Part shown: piece by piece, positions 19,268 to 30,831 of the stretch
Layout of the letters: the number at the start of each line of letters is the position of its first letter
Position numbering within the stretch: the stretch's first letter is position 1
NCBI GenBank assembly: GCA_022495995.1
Contig: JAFEMH010007505.1
Coordinates: 23,181 to 87,180, forward strand
DNA: 64,000 nucleotides
Direction of reading: 5' to 3'
Origin: Adenophora triphylla var. japonica
Lineage: Eukaryota > Streptophyta > Magnoliopsida > Asterales > Campanulaceae
Notes under the pieces: model-generated
Databases searched by the model: none
Seen by the model: the letters and a program-made list of their open reading frames with translations, nothing else
What the model was told of the DNA's origin: nothing
Position numbers and translations under genes: made by a program

Positions 19268-19272
19268 GATGG
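19268..19272. repeat. Target-site duplication of element A (GATGG), right copy
   Basis: Matches 3300-3304. Confidence 0.9.
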
Positions 19273-19735
19273 CCTCTGTATGTCACGCGACACATTGTTC
19301 CAAGGTGATCCTGTGTCACGTGACATATGTGGTCACCGGTATCATGTGTCATGCGACATATCGTGACTTATCTGCAGGAACCCTTTTCTCTTGTAATCTG
19401 TTTTAGATTGTTGTAGCAGGGATGTGGCCTCCCTAAATAATGGGCTCACGAGTTGTAAATTTCGATTCATATTAATAAAATGCATGTTTACCACACTTGT
19501 TCATTGTCAACACTTGCACACACTTTTGTATTTGCTTGGATGTTTAATTGAAAGACTCGTCTACGGACGAGGCGTGCTGGGTGAACTCTTGGTTCTTCCC
19601 AACACGTAACCTGACCTCCGAACCCGTATTTTCTCTCTCAAACAAAAGGTTTTCAATGTTTCCTCTTAAAACGGCGTGGCGACTCCTTTTCATATTTATT
19701 TCGAAACTCCAAAATTTCGGGCGAGCGCACATTCA
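19273..19735 (+). mobile_element. Element B 5' LTR, second part (R/U5)
   Basis: Continues the LTR interrupted at 3304, matching 39213-39679 of the 3' LTR, and ends in GCACATTCA one base before the primer site. It holds the triplet of palindromic boxes at 19281-19358. Confidence 0.9.
19281..19358. promoter_or_regulatory. Triplet of CGNNCG boxes, B 5' LTR
   Basis: TGTCACGCGACA 19281-19292, TGTCACGTGACA 19314-19325 (a perfect palindrome) and TGTCATGCGACA 19347-19358, spaced 33 and 33 bp. Confidence 0.65.
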
Positions 19736-19736
19736 G

Positions 19737-19755
19737 TGGCGACTCCGCTGGGGAT
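19737..19755 (+). other. Primer-binding site of B (tRNA-Arg)
   Basis: TGGCGACTCCGCTGGGGAT, identical to that of A, one base from the LTR edge. Confidence 0.85.
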
Positions 19756-20009
19756 AATTGACTTTGAAAACCTGTTTTTCAAATGTTGAGTGGGTTAAGC
19801 TTTCATTAAATTAGACATCCAATACATCCATTTTTGTGTGCATCCTTGACAATCATTTGTGGTTCATGCATTTTGTTGAATATGAGACTTGTGAGCCTTA
19901 TGTGCTTTGTGGTCACTGTGTTGTGCATTAGATATTCTTGCTTTGTTCTTGCCACGGAGAGGCAGGGGCTGATTTGATGGTTGCAGAATGTTGGTTCAGT
20001 GACCACCCA

Positions 20010-20054
20010 GGTCGTGTGACATCTTTTTCTCTTGATATCCTGTGTCACGCGACA
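20010..20054. promoter_or_regulatory. Pair of CGNNCG boxes in the leader of B
   Basis: GGTCGTGTGACA at 20010-20021 and TGTCACGCGACA at 20043-20054, spaced 33 bp, at the same place as the pair in A. Confidence 0.6.
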
Positions 20055-20491
20055 AGGAGTGGCCACTGAACAGATACTCAGAAGGATTGGTTTGAGGGCA
20101 GTCCCTTGGATCGAATGTGGCTCAGTTGATTGTTGTTCCCTGTATCTCCTGTGAGGGTGTGTGTGTGTGTTTTCTGTTTTCTAAAAAAATAATAAAATCA
20201 AAAAAAATCTTGTTTTTTGTAAATAAAAGAATATAGTCATCCGCACACTACATCACTTAGACTTAGAACCCTCGGGTGCGATTGACGGCATCGCGGACGG
20301 CCATGAAATTCGCCTACGCTTGAGCGCCTGAAATCAAACCTAACCCCCTAGTGCGTTATAGGTGGCACCACACTTAATCCTTACCCACGGTTGGTTTTTG
20401 ATACGATGTTTTTATTACAACAAAATGAATTGTTTTTTTGAAACATATCGTAGGTCCTTATACCTTCCCCCAAAACCTCGCATCTTGTGGG

Positions 20492-20512
20492 CATGTTGCC
20501 AAATGCAACATG
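20492..20512 (+). other. Leader hairpin of B
   Basis: CATGTTGC-CAAAT-GCAACATG, a perfect eight-base stem, identical to A. Confidence 0.5.
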
Positions 20513-21039
20513 ATTTCACGTAGGGACATGTCACTCCCGTGGCGTGTTCTAAACGAGAGATCATGCCGCATTGTCAACGTGCACCGACGAGAGTTCATGC
20601 CGGATTTTTCTTCGAAATTCTTCGAAAAGACCCGTTATGCTGCCCAAATTCCCCTAGAAATTTGGACAACTTCTCCGTTCCATAATGATGTTAGGCTTTG
20701 GTTAGGTATCATTACCTATTATATATTTCAAAGCAAGGCATTTAGTGTAATTTGAACGTTGCGTCCCTAGGCTTCCCCGAGGTATAGTTAGCATGAATAA
20801 AGGCTTCCCCTTTTCCAACCGTACTTAGGATTTAAAATACTAATTTATACTTGAAGATGAATAAGATTGTTTGTGCGAGTCTGTCCCGTTCCTTTCCCTC
20901 TCCCGTTCCTAAAAATTTCCCTTCAACACCTTATAAACCCATCTCTACCCCTGCAGCTACGGCGAGTTGGACCCGTTCATCTGTCCCAGGAGCTCGTTTG
21001 GTTCGTGTTTAAGCAGTTTCAGTTGGTGTAGAATCAGAG

Positions 21040-23300
21040 ATGGCCGGGAACGGAGATGTATTTTCTGCTCAGTCCGCTGGAGGCTCAGTGACAATGGGTC
21101 AGCCAAGTTTGAATGATATGACCACAGAGGAATTGAGGGTGACATTGGAAGCTGCTCTAGCCCGCGAACGTGAGGCCTATCTATTGGCTCAGAATGCCAA
21201 GGCCCGTGAGGAAGAAGCTCATAACCGCTTTGTGGAGGCAATGAGAGCCAAAGGGATTGTAGTACTTCGTCGGGAGGATGGTTCCTATGAGGAGATCACA
21301 GAAGACAGTCACAATGAGATTGGATCCGCTTCACCTGCCCAGCCTACTCAGCCCAGCTACAATGCGATGCCTCCTCCAGTAAGCTATGCCCCGCGCCCCA
21401 ATCAAATGACATCTCCTGGAATGTTTGTGAGTGACCAAGGAAGATTCATTCCCCCATCCTCCAAGGGTATAGCCAGGTTATTCCGCAAGGTGCTAGCAAG
21501 AATGGTGGTCAAGCGTCAAATTTCTTTGATCTCACTGCCTCTCCAACTCCCAATGTCCCAAAGATCGCGCTTTCGATGGACCTCAGTTTCAAGCAGGTTA
21601 TCCCCAACCCCAGTCCAGAGCATATCCCGACAGTTTCCAGAGTGGTCAGTATCGGCTTTCAGGGAATCAAATCTGTCAAGACAATGTTTCAAGATACCAG
21701 CAGTTTCAGACCCAAGGCAGTGTCCCTCAACCCGTAGTGTGTTCTCCCCTTACTTAGCATTTATATGGTTCCACTCCGTATTCCGCACCATGCATCAGTA
21801 CAGGATTCTCTACTCTTGGTCAATTCAGAGGTCAGTCAACGCAGTACAGTCCCCAGAACCCCGGTGTGCAGTTTAACGGTTATGATGTGTATGGGAACAG
21901 GATCCCTAGCTCGGTCAGCTTGTTGGACAGTAATATTGGAATTCCCAGTACCTTTGGTCTCCCATCAACAGCTTTGCCCATTGGTCCTAATTCTGATTTC
22001 CCAGTGCCGTCATCAACAGTGGCTCCCGCTATTCCCCAGATTTCAGGTTTGATGCCAGAAGTGACAGCCTTGTTGAAACAGATGCAGCAGCAGGTCGATA
22101 AATTGACCGTGGGTTCTAGTGGTCTAAAGGTTGTGGATCCCGCTCAAGTAATGCCTTTGCCGCACAAGTTTAAAATGCCCAAAATGGACTTCGATGGTAC
22201 CGCTTGCCCGAAAACTCATATAGATACGTATGTTATGACAATGGGAGCAATGGGTTGCACACCCGAGTTCATGGCATCCCATTTCCATCTGACTTTGAAG
22301 GGATCAGCGCTCACATGGTTTTTGGCTTTGAAACAAGAGTGTCGCTCCACCTGGATCCAGATAACAGAAACCTTTTTGGAGAAGTACAAAGGCAATTTGG
22401 AGTAGCGTACCACTCGGGATGATTTAGTGGGGATTATCTAGAAAGGTGATGAGTCAATTACAGAATTCTACAAACGGTGGAACGTCAAGCTTAATAAGCT
22501 ATCAGAGCCGATACCCCTCCAGGACCAAAAGGACATCTTCTTGTCATGTGTTAAGACAGTGCTCAGGGAAGCCATCGGAAAAGGTTGGTACCCAGATCTA
22601 CGAGAGATGGTGGGAATGGGAGCTAGAAGTGAAAATAGATTGTTCAATCAAACCCCGAATGCAAATGCCGGTGGTGGCAGCGGTAGTGGAGGATACCGAT
22701 ACCGAGCACCCAACCCTGTTTCAGCAATGGCGCCAAGAGGAAGAGAAGTGGCCAAAGACAACAGTATCAAAAATCTACAGAGAGGAGGTAATAATGTGCA
22801 GAATGCAGTGAGATTTCAGCCTAAGCCACAGCCGAGATTTGATGATTTGGGCATGTCTACAGAGGAAGTTTTCAACGGATTGCTTAGTACCGGTATGATC
22901 AAGCCATTGGAAAATTATAGTCCTGCTCGTCCTAATCCCCATATGGATGCTAGCAAGTACTGTCGATTTTACCAGTTCCCAGGGCACACCACAAATTCCT
23001 GCATAACCCTCAAAAAGATAATTCAAGGTTTGGTGGATGACAAGAAGATCGAGAAATCTCCTCGCCCAAATGTGGTCAGCAATCCTCTGCCAAGTAACAC
23101 CGTGAATCTCATGGACTTCGGGAAAGACTATTTGGTTAATATAATAGAGTTTGGGAAGTCAATAGATGAAAGTGATAGTGCTGGTTGTAATGAGATTGTG
23201 ACTGATGTAATCCCATTTTCTGATGAAATGAAAGATAATTTATGCTATGTTTTGTATCTTGATGATCTGTATGGTTTGAATAATACTGCTGATTATGACG
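21040..23300 (+). pseudogene. gag of element B, broken
   Basis: ATG 21040 begins MAGNGDVFSAQSAGG, with the AREREA coiled-coil region and SYNAMPPPVSY. The frame shifts near 21470 and is recovered at 21866. The capsid domain follows (DFDGTACPKTHIDTYVMTMG), interrupted by TAG at 22403-22405 where A has TGG (W), and a second TAG near 22439 where A has CAG. The knuckle C-x2-Y-x4-H-x4-C near 22965-23005 has lost its first histidine (CRFY where A has CRFH). Confidence 0.85.
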
Positions 23301-24590
23301 ATTATGAAGAGCATGTGGTTGCCAACACTATATCATCCATAGTTCCTAGAGATTCCCCAATCTCCTTGGAGGAACTCAGGATATCGGCTAATGTAGGGGC
23401 ACCTTTGTCCATAAATGAAATAAGGCAAGCGGCGTGGCCATACAACACTCGTCCTGTTCCGATTACGCTAGCAGAGCTCAAGGAGGCCAGCAAGGAATTT
23501 GTGGTTGATGATCATCAAGATGTTAATCTGTTGATTCGGTCAGGGAGATTGTTGGGAATGAATAATTCAGATCCATCCGGGAAAGGTAAGGCAGTTGCGG
23601 TCTCTAATCCTCAGTCCTCTCAGAATCCTTACAGATCAGCGGGAAGTGAAGAAGTCCAAGAAGACCCGATCCTAACGCAGTTAAAGAGAACACAAGCCGA
23701 TATCTCCTTATGGTCTCTACTCACATCCTCCTACCCTCACAAATTAAAGTTGGAAGAGGCCCTATCCAAAACGAAAGTGTCTGTCAATGCCACCCCAGAC
23801 GAGGCCTGTCAGCTGATTGGAACTGCGCAGTATGGGAACATCATTACTTTTACGGAGCTTGACTTGCCTGCTTATGGTGCGAAGCATAATGAGTCTCTAC
23901 ATATCACGGTGCCCCTGGAAGGATGGCGGATTCCCCATGTGTTGGTAGATAATGGGTCAGCTATGAATGTGCTCCCTACTAAAATGATGAGTATGTTGGA
24001 TATTAATGCGCAGAATCTTAAACCATCCAACCAAACCATAAAAGCCTACGATTCGACATCTAGGGTGGTGTTGGGGATAGTCTCTCTGAATTTGATATTT
24101 GGAGGCAAGGAGATGATGGTAGAATTTCAAGTTATCGACATTCCGGTCACATTCTCAGCATTATTGGGCAGACCCTAGATTCATGAAATTGGAGCGGTAG
24201 CCTCCACTCTTCACCAGTGTTTAAAATTTGTGCAAGAAGGAGTGTTGACGACCATTTATGGTGATAGCGTTACGATTGGGGAAACCAGCACCAATACCTT
24301 ACCAGTAATGGAAATCAAGCTCGACCAGGAAAATTCGATGCTCAGTGGATTCACAATAGAGAAACCTAAAGGGCAGGTTTGCACCATAGATTTGACGACA
24401 TCTTCAGACAAGATTCCTCCTGTGTTGAAAATGCTAAGAGGTATGAGCTATATCCCTGGTCTGGGGCTGGGAAAACGCCAACAGGGACCGTGTAGACTTG
24501 TATAGCCAGAATCCAAGAGAAACAAGCAAGGCCTGGGATATGCCGTGACTAAAGAAGATAAGGCGTATGACAAGACTGAAGCTTTTAAAG
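23301..24590 (+). pseudogene. Protease region of element B, broken
   Basis: The open frame from gag continues through the aspartic protease motif VDNGSAMNVLP near 23945-23985 to TAG at 24176-24178, where A has TGG. It resumes to the glycine-rich PGLGLGKRQQG near 24455-24485, then meets another TAG at 24503-24505. The layout is as in A. Confidence 0.85.
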
Positions 24591-26830
24591 CAAAGATGAC
24601 CTCGGCAGCTGGCAGGAGGTACAAGAGGCCTGAAATGCGCCCGTACAGTTGGTCTTTGAACAAGCATTTTGTCAAAGAAGATGGAGATATGTTTGTTTGC
24701 CCAGAAGCAAGACTGAGCCGAATGGAAGAAAGAATGAGAACAATTCGGAGGTTCGCTAGCAGCCAAAGTCTGGCGAAGGAAATGTTTGATAGCTTGCCCA
24801 AAAGGCCAGGTGTGACCGCCACTTACGAGAACAGCTACCATTTCTGGGGGCCTGATCATGTGAACCAGTTCGAAAAGCTTGCTTTGGACGAACCCACAAT
24901 ATGCAAAATCCGCGGTGCTGACCCTGTGGATATTGATGGTGATTTGGCAGATTTGTTTAAAGAGCAGGGGCTGTCAGAGTCTGGGGATGGTATGTATTTG
25001 ACAGAAGTACCTACAGGAAGGGCAGTTGTTGCCAAGGAGTCGAGTGATTTGATTGACTTTTCCTCTGATAGCGAGGTGGTGGCTATGTTAGAATTCGAGA
25101 AAGAGCCATTTGTGGAGCTAAACAGGTTGGAGACTATTGCAGAGGGACCGTTACAGAATTGGACTTCGTTCCGAGGACCGGTCGCCGACAGGGAGACTAT
25201 GATTGAAAAGCTTGGGCTCAAGCCTCGTCCTTGTCCCTCTGAGTCTAAATTTGTTCCTCGTGTCTTGAGTCGGTCTCCTGAATCTCTTGTTATTGAATTT
25301 GAGTCTTCCGATCGGTCTGATGTCCTCACGACAGAAGACCATCTTCGAGTTGTAAACACTGTTTTTCCCTATGCTTTGAATAAAATGGTTGACCTTTCTG
25401 AGTATCCCGTGATTGCAAATCTAACAATTGAACGCTTAACAAAAAATAATCATCAAGATTTAAAAATAATTAAGCCTAATTCAATTGAAGATAATGCAGA
25501 CTTAATAGACGAGCAAATTTTAGAAAATGATTCAAAGCAGGTTTGCGATCAAAAGGAAAGTCGGGCCCAGTGCCGATGAGGTATTGACAACGGTGAACAC
25601 AGGAAGCAGTAGAAGAACCCAAAGAAACGCAGATTGGTAGCTTCTTCTCCGGAGATGAACGGGTTGCCCTGATTGAATTGCTTAAAGAATATATGGATGT
25701 CTTTGCTTGGTCCTACAAAGATATGCCTGGGCTGGATACTTCTATCGTAGAGCACCGAATTCCTCTAGATCCAGAATTTAAGCCGATCAAGGAGAAGTTG
25801 AGGCGGATAAAACCTGAGTGGTCCTTGCAGGTGAAAGAAGAAATTGAGAAACTCCTACGGGTGGGCTTCATCAAAGTGATTGAATATCCGACTTGGTTGG
25901 CAAACATTGTAACAGTCACAAAAGCAAACAGAAAGGTTCGGGTCTGCGTAGATTTCCGAGATCTCAATAAGGCTAGTCCCAAAGATGACTTCCCTTTGCC
26001 CAACATTGATATGCTAGTAGATGCAACCGCAAACTTCGAGTTCAAGTCCTTCGTTGATGGTTTCACGGGTTACAATCAGATCAAAATGGCTGAGGAAGAT
26101 CAGGACAAGACAGCGTTTACAACTTCATGGGGTACTTATTGTTACACAGTAATGCCGTTTGGACTGAAGAATGCTGGGGCTACCTATCAGAGAGCCGTCA
26201 CTACCCTGTTTCACGACATGATCCACAAGGAGATTGAAGTGTATGTAGATGATATGATTATTCACTCGAAAGGGTCAGATGGACAGCATTTCATTGATTT
26301 GAGGAAATTCTTCAACAGACTCCGAGAGCACTCCATGAGACTAAATCCAGCCAAGTGTACTTTTGGGGTTATTCGAGGTAAAGTCCTGGGATACATGGTC
26401 ACAGACCGCGGCATCGAAGTAGATCCCAGAAAGGTTAAGGCAATCATTGAAATGAAACCGCCCAGAACTGTCTCCGAGGTGAAAGGATTCATGGGTCGAT
26501 TACAGTACATCAGCAGATTTGTCAACCAACTGACCTCCATATGTGAGCCGATCTTCAAGCTACTAAAGAAGAATCAGGAAGTGGTTTAGAACGAGGAATG
26601 CCAACTGGCCTTCGAGAGAATCAAAGCTTACCTTGCCAATTCTCCCATTCTTTGTCCGCCTCACGGGAACAAGCCTTTACTGTTATACTTGACGGTCACA
26701 GACACAGCCACTGGGGCTATGCTAGCACAAGAGAAGAAGGATTCAAAGATTGAGAATGCTATATACTTTGTTAGCCGCAAATTCCAAGGTAGCGAGTTGA
26801 ATTAATCTACCCTCGAGAAGACATGTGCAG
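24591..26830 (+). pseudogene. Reverse transcriptase and first RNase H of element B, broken
   Basis: A linker (24545-25579) is followed by a frameshift near 25565-25680. RT runs from 25678 with DVFAWSYKDMPGLD, FVDGF, MPFGLKNA and YVDD (26242-26253). Stops occur at 26587-26589 (TAG for TGG) and near 26803-26805 (TAA for TAC) inside the RNase H. Otherwise it is closely similar to A. Confidence 0.88.
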
Positions 26831-27414
26831 CTCTGGTCTGGGTGGTCGGAAGGCTAAAGCACTATATGCTATCCCACAGCGTACACTTGGTCTCCAAGAT
26901 GGACCCGATCAGATACCTGTTCCAGGGTGACAGAGGTAACAGCTCCACTAGATTGGCGAAATGGACCTTCTTTTTAGCTGAGTTTGATATCAAATATGTG
27001 ATCCGGAAATCAATCAAAGGGCAGGCTTTGGCGGATCAGTTGGCTGACTTCCCCAGTACAGAAGCCCGAGGACCAGATCTCCAATTTCTAGATGAGGGGA
27101 TTCTTGCTATAGAAAGCAGTAACCGGTGGCAGTTATTCTTTGATGGAGCAGCGAACAAAAGAGGTAATGGCATCGGGATGGTACTAGTAGATCCGAACGA
27201 AATGCATACCCCCATAGCTATCAAGCTAACCTTCTCGGTTACCAACAATGCCGCCGAGTACGAAGCTTGCATAGCTGGTCTAGAGGCTGCCCTCAAGCGA
27301 CATCTCGAAGAGTTAGAAGTATTTGGTGATTCCTAATTGATAATCAATCAGGCCGCCAACAAATGGAAAATTATTGATCCGTGTCTCCAGAAGTACCATG
27401 CTTACATCGCATAA
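26831..27414 (+). pseudogene. Second RNase H of element B
   Basis: Encodes WQLFFDGAANKRGNGIGMVL and NNAAEYEACIAGLEAALKRH, the archaeal-type RNase H of the Tat lineage. It is stopped by TAA near 27334-27336 (A has CAG) and by the TAA at 27412-27414 that A shares. Confidence 0.8.
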
Positions 27415-28878
27415 CTCGTCGGTCAGTTCAAGGAAGTGTCATTACAGTTCCTTCCGCGAGACAAGAACAGATTTGTCGATGCCCTAGCTACTCTGGCCTC
27501 TTTGGTAGAAATCCCAGAAGGAAAGTCGATCAAACCGTTCAGGGTCGGTAGGCGAGAAAATCCTGCATATTGTTGCGAAATTGAGATCGAAACCGTCAGT
27601 GAGCCGTGGTACAACCAGATCTTTCAATATCTCAAGCATGGCGAAGCATCCTTCCCTGTCGACAAAGAAGGAGACTTAAAAGGTGTTCATGCCAAAAGCT
27701 TGCAAGCTCTAAAGAGACTATCAACACTGTACGTCATACTTGGCAATGAGTTATGGAAGAAAAGGGAAGGTTGCCCACTCCTGCTCTGTATCAGCAAAGA
27801 AAAGGCCCAAAGAGTAATGGAAGATGTTCATAACGGTGCCTGCGGACCTCATATGAACGCTCGATCCCTCATGCATAGCATCATCAGGCTGGGTTACTTC
27901 TGGATTACTATAGAGACTGATTGCATCCAATTTGTGCGGACTTGTGATAAATGCCAGCGGTTCTCCAACCTTAATCACATCCCTCCTCATGACCTATATT
28001 GTATGACGACTCCGTGGCCCTTCCCAACATGGGGGATTGATGTCATTGGGAAAATAACTCCGCCCGGGAGCAATGGACATTCGTTTGTATTGGTTGCGGT
28101 AGATTACTTCACAAAGTGGGTAGAAGTTGCGTCTTACAAAGTGCTCACAGTCAAGAAGGTCGCTCGCTTCATAAAGGAACAGATCTTCTGCCGCTACGGA
28201 GTCCCAAATGAGATTATTTCTGACAATGGAACCCATTTCGAAGGAGAAACTAATCGATTACTCATTGAATACAGGGTCAAACTCCATAAATCTTCACCAT
28301 ACAGACCGTAGACGAACGGTGATGTTGAGGCTGCCAACAAGAACTTGGAAAGAATCATAAAGAAGATGGCCGAACGAGGATGAGACTGGCCAGAGAAGCT
28401 TCATTTAGCATTATGGGGCTACCGAACTTCAATTCGAACTGCCACCTGTGCAACTCCATACGCTCTGACTTACGGAATGGAGGCTGTTATGCCCATTGAA
28501 TTAGAGATTCCATCCCTCAGGGTTTTGCTCGAAAATGAGGTGAATGAGATTGAATGGCTCCAAAGTCGATACAATGAATTGGCTCTGTTAGACGAACGCA
28601 GACTAAAAGCCATGGAGCATAACCGGGCGTACCAGAGAAGAATGGCCCGTGCCTTTGACAAGAAAGTGAAACCCAGGGACATCAAGGTTGGTGATATGGT
28701 CCTTAAGATGAAGCCCTTGAATCAGAGCAGTGCATTGGGCAAATGGGCACCTGTTTGGGTCGGACTGTTTCTATTGAAGAAAATATTCTCCGGAGGAGCT
28801 ATGCAGCTGACAGACTTGGATGGCAACCCATTTCTGCACCCCGTCAACGGCGACAAGTTGCGGAGGTATTATGTATGA
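27415..28878 (+). pseudogene. Integrase of element B, broken
   Basis: Homologous to the A integrase: H2C2 zinc domain, GIDVIG, SDNGTHF and NGDVEAANK keep the D, D and E residues. It is interrupted by TAG near 28309-28311 (A has CAG) and TGA near 28381 (A has CGA). The C-terminus LDGNPFLHPVNGDKLRRY ends at 28878. Confidence 0.88.
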
Positions 28879-29462
28879 TCGAGTCTTTTCCCCCTCTAAA
28901 AAAAATAAAAAAAATGATGAGAAATAAAGGCGCAATAAAATTGTCCCAGATGAGACTGAAAACCTCTCAAAAGGCAGTCCATGCAAAAATAAGGGACGTG
29001 CCCGGTGCTAAAGAATATACTCAGCTAGACCGAAAACCCTAAAAAGGGCGGTCTAGGTAAAAAACAGGGTTGCACCATGTCCCCCTTCTATCTTCTCCTT
29101 TATTAAACACAAAAGTCGATTGAGTAGAACTACGGAGACCTGAGCCCCTTAGTTCTCTTACAAAAGGGGAACCTAGGCAACCACTTGTGGTTCGGTCTAA
29201 ATCGCTGCAAAACCTCTTATCCTGCCAAAATGTGTTTTGATTACAATTCCAAGGCTTTTCAAAGGTTCATGTTGAGTTAATATTCTTGTTGATGAGTTCA
29301 AGCACGGCCTGCTTTTGACTTAAAGAGCCTGCTGCGAATAAATGGAATAAATTTTCAACATCTATTTCGTCTGCATTAAGTAATCAAAGGATACTCAGTT
29401 TCTATACAAACAATTCCTACTCTCAAAACAAAAAAATAGTCTCCTATCTCTCAGAAAAGTGT
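28879..29462. other. Spacer between integrase and antisense gene of B
   Basis: Homologous to 8102-8705 of A on the opposite strand. Nothing else is seen. Confidence 0.4.
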
Positions 29463-30239
29463 CTAGAAACTCGTCCCCGCTCCCAAACTCGCCCCTCTGT
29501 CCTTCCTCTTCCTCGGTCCCCAGGAGGTCTTTGGCTTAGGAATGTCGAATAAATCGATTTGAGCCCGTCCCAATTCAGGAATAACATGCGCCGGCGGTTC
29601 AATCAGACCAGTCTTCCTCAAGGCGGCCCTAGGAACCTTCTCTTGTCTCAAGGTTTCTCTGCGAGCCATCACCTCTGGATCATCCCTTAAAGCAGCCCTC
29701 CGGATCTCTTGTCTTCGATAGTCCTCAGCAGCATCACCGGTAATATTATCTGGGTTTCCCCGTGCCTTTGTATCCCTGAAAGACTGACTGGATGGATAAT
29801 CTGCTCCCAAGTATTCCCGGCGGCGAGCCTCTATAGCCAGCTGTGCAAGACCCTGATGCTCCTCATACCAAATCAAATACTCTGTGGTCAGAAATGTAAA
29901 CCCCCTGGACTGCCGAAGAAGCACGCGAGTGGGAAGAAAACTCTCCAGAAAGGATCTGCTGAAAAACTGTATAACCTGGGGCTCGGTCATAGACATCGGA
30001 ACAACATCGGTCATCAACCTCTCCCTCAAAGCTCGGACAATCTGCTGAGGGTACCTGTACTGCCTGCTCACCAATGATGGGATACAGAAAGAAGATACAT
30101 GCAAGCCTGGCAGCCTAACTACTACTGATCCATCCTGAATGTCTCTCATGGTCTATAAATCCCAGACAGGAATCCAAAAGCTCAGATTAGTAGTCTCATA
30201 CCGTGACAATCTCATCTGCCAACTATCAGCAGCTATGTC
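29463..30239 (-). pseudogene. Antisense accessory gene of B, 3' part
   Basis: Encodes the C-terminal half of the protein described at 6245-8101: MRDIQDGSVVVRLPGLHVSS, SRSFLESFLPTRVLLRQSRG, and a basic RGPRKRKDRG end. A TAG near 30150-30152 separates it from the upstream LSFWIPVWDL, and copia element C is inserted just beyond. The other half is at 35376-36380. Confidence 0.8.
30235..30239. repeat. Target-site duplication of element C (ATGTC), left copy
   Basis: ATGTC precedes TGTTGGGATAGG here and follows CACAACA at 35376-35380. Confidence 0.9.
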
Positions 30240-30291
30240 TGTTGGGATAGGAATAGAGGACCAACCTTGACAGTTTCTTCGGAGGAGTCTA

Positions 30292-30469
30292 AGGCGGGCG
30301 CCTGGGAATGGCGAGGCGGGCGCCTCGCGTTCCGTGGTTCTGGCGTTGGCGGAGACTACTTGAGGCGGGCGCATGATTCCCTTTTTGGCGGGCGCCTCAA
30401 ACACCGAAGGAATTGACGTGAATTGAAGAATTCCAGGCGGCCGCATCATTCTCCTTGAGGCGCACGCCT
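30292..30469. promoter_or_regulatory. Array of six CGNNCG boxes in C 5' LTR
   Basis: Boxes start at 30292, 30314, 30363, 30386, 30435 and 30458 (12 bp each). They are AGGCGGGCGCCT twice, AGGCGGGCGCAT, TGGCGGGCGCCT, AGGCGGCCGCAT and AGGCGCACGCCT. Start-to-start spacing is 22, 49, 23, 49, 23: three pairs with a 71-72 bp pair period. All lie upstream of the TATA box at 30552. Confidence 0.75.
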
Positions 30470-30551
30470 CAAGGCTAGCGGAGGGAACTTGTTTTACGGG
30501 CTTTGTGTTTACTGGGCTTAGCTAGGGTTGGTTGATATTCTTTCTTGGGCA

Positions 30552-30560
30552 TATATAAAG
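30552..30560 (+). promoter_or_regulatory. TATA box of C 5' LTR
   Basis: TATATAAAG, about 80 bp after the last palindromic box. Confidence 0.55.
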
Positions 30561-30780
30561 CAATGTTCCGCCCCTTTATTCATTGTAACACATATTTTAC
30601 ATACATAGTGCAAGATCCTGGCTTGGTAGTGCCCCCAGACGTAGCCAATCAAATTGGTGAACTGGGTTAACAATTTCTTGTGTTCTTTTCTGTTTTTTCT
30701 TTGATTTCTTGTGCTTGGTTTGTGTGCGATTATTATTCTTGTAGGTTTGCTTGGGTGTGGAGGGCCATATTCACAACAAC

Positions 30781-30793
30781 TGGTATCAGAGCC
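30781..30793 (+). other. Primer-binding site of C (tRNA-iMet)
   Basis: TGGTATCAGAGCC, the usual copia primer site, two bases after the LTR. Confidence 0.9.
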
Positions 30794-30831
30794 AGGTTTA
30801 GGATCAAGGGAGTTGTTTCAAGCAATCAAGA

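Larger units (their letters stand above)
19756..21039 (+). other. Leader of element B
   Basis: Homologous to the leader of A. It contains palindromic boxes (20010-20054), a GT microsatellite near 20157-20171, CCGCACACTAC at 20241-20251 and the hairpin at 20492-20512. The 105-codon open frame at 20438 is not conserved and not called. Confidence 0.6.
30240..30778 (+). mobile_element. Element C 5' LTR
   Basis: TGTTGG..CAACA. It contains six palindromic boxes at 30292-30469 and TATA-like TATATAAAG at 30552-30560. Confidence 0.93.

Noticed and set aside
25713..26066. Long frames antisense to RT (also 11540-11872, 50732-51064)
   Set aside because: They recur in A, B and D only because the RT sequence is conserved; antisense shadow.
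30292..30469. Regularly spaced palindromes resembling a CRISPR array
   Set aside because: Repeats are only 12 bp, spacers are too short and partly related, the DNA is plant LTR, and no cas genes exist.
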